NCBI GenBank assembly: GCA_025936825.1
Contig: JAICSO010000001.1
Span: 744,001 to 808,000, forward strand
Length of the DNA stretch: 64,000 nt
DNA from: Terriglobales bacterium
Lineage (GTDB): Bacteria > Acidobacteriota > Terriglobia > Terriglobales > Acidobacteriaceae
Direction: 5' to 3'
Part shown: positions 42,007 through 48,365 of the stretch, in pieces
How positions within the stretch are numbered: position 1 is the stretch's first letter
How the letters are laid out: each line of letters begins with the position of its first letter
Program-made: the position numbers and the translations under genes
The notes under the pieces: generated by a model
Database searches by the model: none
What the model saw: the letters and a program-made list of their open reading frames with translations, nothing else
What the model was told of the DNA's origin: nothing

Positions 42007-42143
42007 GCTTGTCATTCCGAACGAAGAGGCTCATCCGCCTTTAGCGGATGAGCCTCACAGTCGAGGAATCTGCTTTCCGGCCAACAGCATCGATGCAGCA
42101 ACAGAAAAGCGGTTCCTCGTCGCATCGCTCCTCGGAATGACAA
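42007..42143. repeat. Intergenic inverted repeat (CATTCCGA family) with nested hairpin
   Basis: Outer arms TTGTCATTCCGA and TCGGAATGACAAA enclose inner matches CGAGGAA/TTCCTCG. Inside the left arm, GAGGCTCATCCGC (42026-42038) and GCGGATGAGCCTC (42044-42056) form a perfect 13-bp hairpin with a 5-nt loop. It lies between the permease and the phosphatase genes. Confidence 0.7.
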
Positions 42144-42173
42144 ACCAGGATTTTGCCTCACCCACATGGGGCC

Positions 42174-43049
42174 ATGGTACAAATCAACACACGAACGACT
42201 TTCGGTGCCGCCAGTCGAGACGCTGGCGGCCAACCCTTTTTGGGGAGTGGCATGCTCGAACTCGAGTTCGCGGAACTCACCGATGTAGGCAAGGTCCGCG
42301 ACCACAATGAAGACTTCTTAGGACACGCTTCCCCGACTGATCGCGCGGGAGGACACCAGGGCTGGCTCTTTGCTGTAGCGGACGGCGTCGGCGGTCAGGA
42401 CAGTGGGGAAGTGGCCTCAAGGCTTGCAGTCGAGACGCTCCAGTCCGGATTCCGCGAATTTCGGTCAAATGAAGCTCCAAGCGCGTGTTTGCAGCGGCTG
42501 GTGCAAGCGGCGAACCTGAAGATTTACGAAACGGCTGCTGCGACAGGGCACGGCGGCAGCAACATGTGCACGACCATCGTTGCCTGCCTGGTTCGCTACG
42601 ACCGGGTTGCTGTGGCGCACGTGGGGGATTCGCGCTGCTATCTGATCCGGCGCGGGCAAGCTGAGCGTTTGACGCAGGATCACAGCCTCGTTGCCGAGCA
42701 GGTGCGCATGGGAATTCTCAGCGAAGAAGAAGCTGCTAGCTCAGACCGCCGTCACGTTTTGAGCCGCTCCCTTGGCGCGAATATGTTCGTGAACGTCGAG
42801 TTGAATGAACATCAAGTGTTACCTGGGGACGTACTGCTCCTATCGAGCGACGGCTTGCACGGATCAGTCACGCCTCCGGAAATCGCGAGCTTGGTGGGTC
42901 AGAACAACAGCCTTAATGATGCCGCGCAAAAATTGGTGGCGCTCGCGCTGCAGAAAGATGGCGGTGACAATACCACTGTCCAGTTGATCCGAATTAAGTC
43001 TGTCGAGCGCATGGGAATGTACCGCGGACGACCGTACAAACTGCGGTGA
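42174..43049 (+). CDS. PP2C-type Ser/Thr protein phosphatase
   Basis: 291 residues from ATG 42174; ATG 42252 (MLELEFAELTDVG) is the alternative and would keep the whole domain. All PPM motifs are present: VRDHNEDFLG (metal-binding Asp), VADGVGGQDSGEVAS, VAHVGDSRCYLIR, HVLSRSLG, LLLSSDGLHG and GGDNTTVQL. It removes phosphate from Ser/Thr with Mn or Mg. A Ser/Thr kinase gene follows 336 nt downstream in the same direction, the usual bacterial pairing, so it probably opposes that kinase. Confidence 0.9.
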   Translation: MVQINTRTTFGAASRDAGGQPFLGSGMLELEFAELTDVGKVRDHNEDFLGHASPTDRAGGHQGWLFAVADGVGGQDSGEVASRLAVETLQSGFREFRSNEAPSACLQRLVQAANLKIYETAAATGHGGSNMCTTIVACLVRYDRVAVAHVGDSRCYLIRRGQAERLTQDHSLVAEQVRMGILSEEEAASSDRRHVLSRSLGANMFVNVELNEHQVLPGDVLLLSSDGLHGSVTPPEIASLVGQNNSLNDAAQKLVALALQKDGGDNTTVQLIRIKSVERMGMYRGRPYKLR

Positions 43050-43385
43050 CGATTTGTCACCAAATAGTAGTCGCAAGAGTTTCTATTCTGACACCTCATC
43101 CTGAGCCAAGCCGTTCTTCAGGCGGAACGAAGGATCTCGCCTGGATCGTCGATGCTGCACGCGAGATCCCCATTCGACGTGTTCCGGCTCCGCCGTCACT
43201 TGCTCAGGGCAGGCTCTTGCCCGGCTCAAAGCGCCGGAGCTTCGAGATGATGCCGCCCTCAAATTGAGGGAAGGTTGAAGGCCAGCCGAACCGCCGAATT
43301 TATGTACCCTTTATGCCGGTTCTGGCATTATTGAGATAAGCGAAACTGTCGAGGACCGATTGCAGGGGCGTCGCGTTCTCTCATC
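43050..43385. other. Intergenic region with a CATCCTGAGC-family repeat
   Basis: 336 nt between the phosphatase and the kinase. 43092-43212 holds an inverted repeat with outer arms ATCCTGAGC/GCTCAGG and inner arms GGATCTCG/CGAGATCC. No gene. The kinase promoter must lie in the last 150 nt, but no clear boxes are seen. Confidence 0.5.
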
Positions 43386-44357
43386 ATGAGCCAACTTCAT
43401 ACCGGCGATAAACTCGACCACTACACCATTCAGAACGTTGCGGCGCGCAGCGGCATGGCGTCGATTTTTCGCGCAACCGATGACCGTACGGGCGAGACGG
43501 TGGCGATCAAGGTGCCTCATCCGGAGATGGAGGCAGACCCACTTTTCTATGATCGCTTCCTGCGCGAGCAGGAAATAGGGGTGAAACTCGACCATCCAAA
43601 CGTGATGAAGGTGTTTCCCAACGGGGATCATAGCCAGCTCTACATGGCGATGGAGTGGGTGGATGGCCGGCTGCTACGGCAAATTCTGAACGACCAGAAA
43701 GAGTTTCCGCCCGAGCGCGCACTCAACATCGCACTGCAGATCGCATTGGCGCTTGAGTACATCCATTCGAAAGGAGTGGTTCACCGCGACCTGAAGCCCG
43801 AAAACATCATGGTGAACGGGATGGATGGGATCAAGCTGATTGATTTCGGTATCGCGGCCAATGTGGGCTCGAAGCGGCTGACATTTGCCAAGTTTTCGCA
43901 AACCATGGGCACGCCCGACTACATCTCGCCAGAGCAAGTGAAGGGTAAGCGCGGCGACGGGCGCAGCGATATCTACGCGCTCGGCGTGATGCTATACGAA
44001 ATGCTGACCGGCAAGGTGCCCTTCACCGGCGCGAATGCGTTCATCATCATGAACGACCGTTTGCTGAATAATCCGGTGCCGCCGCGGGAGATCGATCCCT
44101 CGATTTCGCCGCAGTTGCAGGAGATTATTTATCGCGCGATGGAACGCGAGCCCGCGAAACGCTATCAGTCGGCGCGCGAATTCGTGCACGACCTGCAACA
44201 TCCCGAGCAGGTAGGCGTGGCCGATGACCGCGAAGAATTAACGAATTGGAAAGTTCGCAAGCAGCCCCGCACGCGACAAATTCTCTTCTACGTCGCTATG
44301 GCGCTGATCCCAATCGTGATTTTCGGGATATTGCTGTGGGTGGCGAAGCATACCTAG
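43386..44357 (+). CDS. Membrane-anchored Ser/Thr protein kinase
   Basis: 323 residues. Kinase domain about 12-275: catalytic lysine K42 (VAIKVPHP), E62, HRDLKPEN with D135, DFG at 153-155, activation segment MGTPDYISPEQ and RSDIYALGVMLYEML. The glycine-rich loop reads ARSGMAS and lacks the usual first glycine. After the domain, one membrane helix (ILFYVAMALIPIVIFGILLWV) ends the protein with a very short outside tail, so there is no extracellular sensor. Likely counterpart of the upstream PP2C phosphatase. Substrates unknown. Confidence 0.9.
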   Translation: MSQLHTGDKLDHYTIQNVAARSGMASIFRATDDRTGETVAIKVPHPEMEADPLFYDRFLREQEIGVKLDHPNVMKVFPNGDHSQLYMAMEWVDGRLLRQILNDQKEFPPERALNIALQIALALEYIHSKGVVHRDLKPENIMVNGMDGIKLIDFGIAANVGSKRLTFAKFSQTMGTPDYISPEQVKGKRGDGRSDIYALGVMLYEMLTGKVPFTGANAFIIMNDRLLNNPVPPREIDPSISPQLQEIIYRAMEREPAKRYQSAREFVHDLQHPEQVGVADDREELTNWKVRKQPRTRQILFYVAMALIPIVIFGILLWVAKHT

Positions 44358-44359
44358 GC

Positions 44360-44457
44360 GTCAGCCTTCAGGCGCCAGGCTTCAGGAACATCTGCCTCGA
44401 TCGCACGATGCTTTGTGCTAGCGTTCCTGAAACCTGAAACCTGACTCCTGAAGCCGC
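44360..44457. repeat. Intergenic CCTGAAACCTGAA-type inverted repeat
   Basis: GTCAGCCTTCAGGCGCCAGG and CTTCAGGAAC on the left face GTTCCTGAAACCTGAAACCT and CTCCTGAAG on the right. A related sequence lies at 47452-47484. It separates the kinase and KdsC-like genes. Confidence 0.55.
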
Positions 44458-44474
44458 TTTGCTACAATCGCCCC

Positions 44475-45110
44475 ATGCCCGACGCCAAGTCCCGCGCCAA
44501 GAAAATTAAACTGATTCTCTTCGACGTTGATGGAGTCCTGACTGACGGAAAGCTGTTTTTCTTTCCAAAACCTGAAGGCGCGGAACTGACGACCCAGCAG
44601 CACGCCGAGAAGCACGGCGGTGAAGGCGGCTTCGGGCTCTATAGCCAGACCACGATCGAAGCGAAGGGATTCCACGCACACGACGGCACGGCGATCTCCT
44701 TGGCGCGATTGGCGGGGCTGAAGACCGGGCTGATCACCAAACGAATTTCAGAGACTGTCGCACTCCGGGCACGCGATCTCAAGCTCGAGTACGTCTATCA
44801 GGGGATCCAGGATAAGCTCACGGCGTTCAAAGAGATTTTGAAGTCGGCCCATCTTTCTGCGGTGGAAGCCTGTTTTGTGGGCGATGACGTGATTGATCTG
44901 CCCGTCATGTGGAACTGCGGGTTCGCGGTTGCGGTGGCCAACGCTCGGGATGAAGTGAAGCGCGACGCGCATTATGTGACTAAGCATTCTGGTGGCAATG
45001 GCGCCGCGCGCGATGCGATCGAGTTCATTTTGAAAGCTCAAGGCAAGTGGAAGAAGGTTGTGACGGACTATATTGGGGAGCGCAGTCCGGGGAATGCGAG
45101 GGATCAGTAG
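44475..45110 (+). CDS. KdsC-like HAD phosphatase
   Basis: 211 residues of the HAD superfamily, closest in pattern to 3-deoxy-D-manno-octulosonate-8-phosphate phosphatase: ILFDVDGVLTDG (nucleophile D17, acid/base D19), LGLKTGLITKR-like GLKTGLITKRIS, VYQGIQDKLTAFKEIL and CFVGDDVIDLPVM. A loop of about 30 residues after DGKLFFF (PEGAELTTQQHAEKHGGEGG) is longer than in standard KdsC. Together with KdsD encoded 118 nt downstream it would supply Kdo for lipopolysaccharide, so KdsC is the best reading, although the longer loop leaves some doubt on substrate. Confidence 0.82.
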   Translation: MPDAKSRAKKIKLILFDVDGVLTDGKLFFFPKPEGAELTTQQHAEKHGGEGGFGLYSQTTIEAKGFHAHDGTAISLARLAGLKTGLITKRISETVALRARDLKLEYVYQGIQDKLTAFKEILKSAHLSAVEACFVGDDVIDLPVMWNCGFAVAVANARDEVKRDAHYVTKHSGGNGAARDAIEFILKAQGKWKKVVTDYIGERSPGNARDQ

Positions 45111-45222
45111 TTAGCAGGCAGTTGCTAGTTGCTAGTTGTGAGTTGCCAGTTCCCCAACGGGGTGCGGTGGACAGTGACAGCTAGCAACTAAAAACTAGCC
45201 ACTAGCTACTGGCTGCTAGCAA
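45107..45222. repeat. Intergenic CTAG-rich inverted repeat, copy 2
   Basis: AGTTAGCAGGCAGTTGCTAG, TTGCTAGTTGTGAG on one side and CTAGCAACTAAAAACTAGCC, ACTAGCTACTGGCTGCTAGC on the other. Same family as 40030-40120 and 60563-60678. It fills almost the whole gap between kdsC and kdsD. Confidence 0.6.
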
Positions 45223-45228
45223 CTTTTC

Positions 45229-46272
45229 ATGCACAACATCGGCGAAAATGTCGTGCGCATCGAAGCGCAGGCGCTGAAGGACCTCGCAGACCGCCTTGCC
45301 GGCGCGATGGCGGAAGACTTCAACCGTGCCGTCGAACTGCTTTACTGCTGCGCGGGACGCGTGGTTGTCACAGGCATCGGGAAGAGCGGCATCATTGCCC
45401 GCAAGATTGCGGCAACGCTCAGTTCGACGGGCACACCGTCGTTGTACATGCACCCGGTGGAAGCTTTGCACGGCGACCTCGGGATGTTGGCGCAGGGCGA
45501 CGTCGTAATCGCGCTTTCAGCCAGTGGCGAAACGGAAGAGATTCTGCAGTTACTGGCAACGATCAAGCGCCTACGCATTCCCCTGATTGCGATTACCTGT
45601 GACCCTATGGCGGTGGAGGCGCGGGCGTCCTCGCCCGTGCTAGACAAAGCTTCTGCACGGGCGGGGACGTCCTCGCCCCGGACAGCTTCCACTCTCGCGT
45701 CGTCTGCCGAGATCGCGTTGAGCTGTGCGGTGGCGCAAGAGGCCTGCGGCCTCGGTCTCGCGCCGACAGCTTCAACAACGACAATGCTGGCGCTGGGTGA
45801 CGCAATCGCCGTAGCTTTGGCAGAGCGGAAGGGATTTAAAGAAGAAGATTTCGCCAGCCTCCATCCTGGAGGCAAGCTGGGCAAGCGCCTCGCGCGCGTG
45901 GAAAGCCTCATGCACTCAGGGGACGCGGTGCCGCGGGTTTCGGCGCAGACCAAAATGCCCGACGTGATCTACGAGATGTCGCGCAAGAAGCTGGGCGTCA
46001 CGACCGTTGTCGAAGGCGACAAACTGCTCGGCATCATTAGCGACGGTGATTTGCGACGTCTACTCGAACTCCGTGGCAAGGACGCGCTCGATATTACCGC
46101 CGGAGAATGCATGACGCGCGATCCCAAGACAATTTCCGCTTCCGAATTCGCAGCAAGTGCGTTGGCAATCATGGAAGAACGCAAGATCACCTCCCTGGTT
46201 GTGGTGGACGAACAGCGGCGGGTTCAGGGTATCGTTCACCTGCACGATCTGTGGGGAACAGAGATGGTGTAA
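45229..46272 (+). CDS. kdsD: Arabinose-5-phosphate isomerase with in-frame repeat insertion
   Basis: 347 residues. SIS domain (about 35-200): VVVTGIGKSGIIARKIAATL, SSTGTPSLYMHPVEALHGDLG, IALSASGETEEI and QEACGLGLAPTASTTTMLALGDAIAVAL. Then two CBS domains (about 225-340: ECMTRDPKTISASEFAASA). It converts ribulose 5-phosphate to arabinose 5-phosphate, the first step to Kdo. Relatives have about 325 residues; here about 28 extra residues (127-155, DNA about 45607-45691) sit between AITCDP and the SAEIALSCAV strand, and their DNA is a palindromic repeat also found between genes. The site is a surface region, so the enzyme may remain active. Confidence 0.9.
   Translation: MHNIGENVVRIEAQALKDLADRLAGAMAEDFNRAVELLYCCAGRVVVTGIGKSGIIARKIAATLSSTGTPSLYMHPVEALHGDLGMLAQGDVVIALSASGETEEILQLLATIKRLRIPLIAITCDPMAVEARASSPVLDKASARAGTSSPRTASTLASSAEIALSCAVAQEACGLGLAPTASTTTMLALGDAIAVALAERKGFKEEDFASLHPGGKLGKRLARVESLMHSGDAVPRVSAQTKMPDVIYEMSRKKLGVTTVVEGDKLLGIISDGDLRRLLELRGKDALDITAGECMTRDPKTISASEFAASALAIMEERKITSLVVVDEQRRVQGIVHLHDLWGTEMV
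45611..45690. repeat. Palindromic GCACGGGC-family repeat inside kdsD
   Basis: CGTCCTCGCCCGTGC and GCACGGGCGGGGACG are inverted (15 bp, one G-T) about a short spacer. The reverse strand reads GCACGGGCGAGGACGCCCGC then GCCTCCACCGCC, matching the intergenic copy at 46310-46342 and the copy in proS at 52353-52392. Confidence 0.65.
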
Positions 46273-46309
46273 GCGCAAAGTCTGCGCCCCCCCCCGCGAG
46301 CGTTGCTCC

Positions 46310-46342
46310 GCCGGACGGGCAACGGCGCCCGTCCCCACCGCT
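46310..46342. repeat. GCACGGGC-family repeat, intergenic copy
   Basis: GCCGGACGGGCAACGGCGCC then CGTCCCCACCGCT, between kdsD and fabI. ACGGGC/GCCCGT form a hairpin around AACGGC. Same family as the copies within kdsD and proS. A run of nine C lies just upstream (46287-46295). Confidence 0.6.
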
Positions 46343-46354
46343 ACTTGCCGCTCT

Positions 46355-47125
46355 CTAGAACCCCATGATGTTGTAGCCGCAATCCACGTAGATGGTTTCG
46401 CCAGTAATACCGGAACTGGCGTCGGAAGCGAGGAACACGCCAGTGTCGCCGACTTCGTTCACTTCCACGTTGCGCTTGAGAGGGGAGCGCTCGGCATGGG
46501 ATTTCAGCATTTCTCCGAGGCCGGAGATGCCGCGCGCGGCAAGTGTCTTGATCGGGCCGGCTGAAATCGCATTCACCCGAATCTTCTTCGGTCCGAGATC
46601 GCTTGCGAGGTAGCGCACGGTGCACTCTAACGCCGCTTTCGCAACTGCCATGACGTTGTACTTCGGCACGACTTTCTCTGCGCCGTAATAGGTCATCGTC
46701 ATAATGCTACCGCCGTCGGTCATCAGCGGAGCAGCGGCTCGAGACACAGCAATCAACGAGTAGACACTCACGTCGTGCGCGATACGGAAGCCTTCGCGCG
46801 TGGTGTTAATGAACTCGCCTCGTAGTTCCTCAGGGGGTGCGAAGGCAACGCTGTGTACGAGTACATCGAGCTTGCCATATTTTTCTTTCAGGTTCGCAAA
46901 CAGCCGATCAATTTCCTCGTCTTTGGAAACATCGCACATCAAGGCCTCGGCCCCGGGAAGCGAGAGAATCAGGTCCTTGGCTTCTTGTTCCAACCGTTCG
47001 TTCTGATAGGTGATGGCGAGACGGGCGCCGGCCTCGTGCAAACCCTGCGCAATGGACCAGGCGATGCTGCGTTTATTAGCGACTCCAAACACGACGGCCA
47101 CTCGGCCATCGAGGCTGAAAGGCAT
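46355..47125 (-). CDS. fabI: Enoyl-[acyl-carrier-protein] reductase (NADH)
   Basis: 256 residues, standard length. Last step of fatty-acid elongation in the cytosol. SDR-type nucleotide loop GVANKRSIAWSIAQGLHEAG (FabI form, without the usual TGxxxGIG), LVHSVAFAP, active-site MTYYGAEKVVPKYNVMAVAK with Tyr and Lys six residues apart, and GPIKTLAARGI. Alone on the minus strand with GGAGGAAG before the ATG. It is the likely target site for triclosan-type inhibitors by family. Confidence 0.93.
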   Translation of the reverse strand: MPFSLDGRVAVVFGVANKRSIAWSIAQGLHEAGARLAITYQNERLEQEAKDLILSLPGAEALMCDVSKDEEIDRLFANLKEKYGKLDVLVHSVAFAPPEELRGEFINTTREGFRIAHDVSVYSLIAVSRAAAPLMTDGGSIMTMTYYGAEKVVPKYNVMAVAKAALECTVRYLASDLGPKKIRVNAISAGPIKTLAARGISGLGEMLKSHAERSPLKRNVEVNEVGDTGVFLASDASSGITGETIYVDCGYNIMGF

Positions 47126-47390
47126 TCTTCCTCCTGGAAAGCTGTTGCGGAAAGAGAAAAGGATACCAGCGGCGCGGGATTACGCGCCAGTTCTAGAAGG
47201 CTGGCAATTACAACGCGCCCTGACCGGCCGCGCTGCTTGGGGCCTTGCTCGGGTTGGCGGCCGGTGGGCGTGTTGGCTTCTGCTTAGAATCCAACCCGGC
47301 GTTGCGCTGGGAGTTTCGGGGATTGTGAGGAAATTGTAAGTAGAAGCTCGCGCCTGGAATGTTGTTCCGGTTGGGTGATAGAAGATCGGT

Positions 47391-47414
47391 CCCGCGGCTT
47401 GCGCCGCGGGCTTT
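47391..47414. terminator. GC-rich hairpin, possible terminator or repeat
   Basis: CCCGCGGC (47391-47398) and GCCGCGGG (47403-47410) form a perfect 8-bp stem with TTGC loop, followed by CTTT on the plus strand. No plus-strand gene ends here, so it may be another palindromic intergenic repeat rather than a true terminator. Confidence 0.4.
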
Positions 47415-47451
47415 ACTCTGGCGCCGCTTCACGGCTTACAAATGCGACAGA

Positions 47452-47484
47452 CACTGAAGCCTGAGGCCTGAAACCTGAAACCTA
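47452..47484. repeat. CCTGAAACCTGAA-type repeat, half element
   Basis: ACTGAAGCCTGAGGCCTGAA then ACCTGAAACCT, directly after the TPR gene stop region. Matches the right arm of the element at 44360-44457. Confidence 0.5.
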
Positions 47485-47486
47485 CC

Positions 47487-48305
47487 CTACTCCGGCAGTG
47501 GCGCCGGGCGTTCCTTCATCAACTCGGTGAAACGGGCGTCTTTTCTCAATTCGGCAAACTCCGGATCTTTATAGGCGTCGTCCACCTTCTTGTAGCCCTC
47601 TTCCAATGCTTTGCGAAGGTATTGCAGCGAACGATCAGAGTCACCCATCTTGGCGTACAGCTTGGCAAGAACGTAGGAGTAGTGAGCGCGGTCTTGCGGT
47701 GAAGACATTTGCGCAGTGATGCCCATCCTCGAGCTGTGTTCGAAAATCTCGGGATCGAGCCTGACCGCCTCGGCGTATTCTTTCGTGGCTTCCTCGAATT
47801 TCTTTTGCGCGAAGTAAGCAGCGCCTAAATTGGAATGGAACGAAGCGGAATCGGGATCCACTTCCAGCGCCTTCTTGTATTGCTTGATCGCGCCACGATA
47901 CTTCTTGCGCTCGTAGTTCACGACGCCTAAGTTGTTGTAAGCCTCTGCGAGTTTGCGATCTTTCTTGATCGCGGTTTCGAAGTGCTTGCCGGCTTCACGG
48001 AAGCGCTGCAGCATAAGTTCCGAGATGCCGATCTTGTTATAGAGTGTCGCGTTGTTCGGATCCTTCTTTATCGCTGCTTCGAAGTAATCGATTGCGTCAA
48101 TGTACGCCTTTTGCGATCGAAGTTGGTCGGCTTGGCGTTCGAGTTCCTTGGCGGTCGCATCGGGCGACGGTGGCGGAACCTGTCGCATGGGAGGAGCCAC
48201 CTGTATCTGATCCAGTTGCGAAAGCTGCGCGCGCGAAGGCAAGGTTGCAGCAAAGATGAGTAAGAAAGCGAACGGAACGGCGGAACGATATAGCGGACGA
48301 GCCAT
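47487..48305 (-). CDS. Exported tetratricopeptide-repeat protein
   Basis: 272 residues from ATG 48305, chosen for CAGGAG 8 nt upstream. Signal peptide (SAVPFAFLLIFAATLPSRAQ). Five or more TPR units: AIDYFEAAIKKDPNNATLYNK, AGKHFETAIKKDRKLAEAYN, AIKQYKKALEVDPDSASFHS, ATKEYAEAVRLDPEIFEHSS, and a last one SLQYLRKALEEGYKKVDDAY. A periplasmic protein-interaction scaffold; partner unknown. It lies 60 nt downstream of the penicillin-binding protein gene on the same strand and may be co-expressed. Confidence 0.85.
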   Translation of the reverse strand: MARPLYRSAVPFAFLLIFAATLPSRAQLSQLDQIQVAPPMRQVPPPSPDATAKELERQADQLRSQKAYIDAIDYFEAAIKKDPNNATLYNKIGISELMLQRFREAGKHFETAIKKDRKLAEAYNNLGVVNYERKKYRGAIKQYKKALEVDPDSASFHSNLGAAYFAQKKFEEATKEYAEAVRLDPEIFEHSSRMGITAQMSSPQDRAHYSYVLAKLYAKMGDSDRSLQYLRKALEEGYKKVDDAYKDPEFAELRKDARFTELMKERPAPLPE

Positions 48306-48365
48306 GGCCCACGCTCCTGAGCAAACACCTCTATCGATGGACACCGCCGAAGCTTGGAAAGTTCC

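Larger units (their letters stand above)
47126..47486. other. Intergenic region with hairpin and repeats
   Basis: 361 nt upstream of fabI and downstream of the TPR gene. It holds a perfect GC hairpin at 47391-47410 and a CCTGAAACCTGAAA-type repeat at 47452-47484. No gene. The fabI promoter should lie near 47150-47250. Confidence 0.4.
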
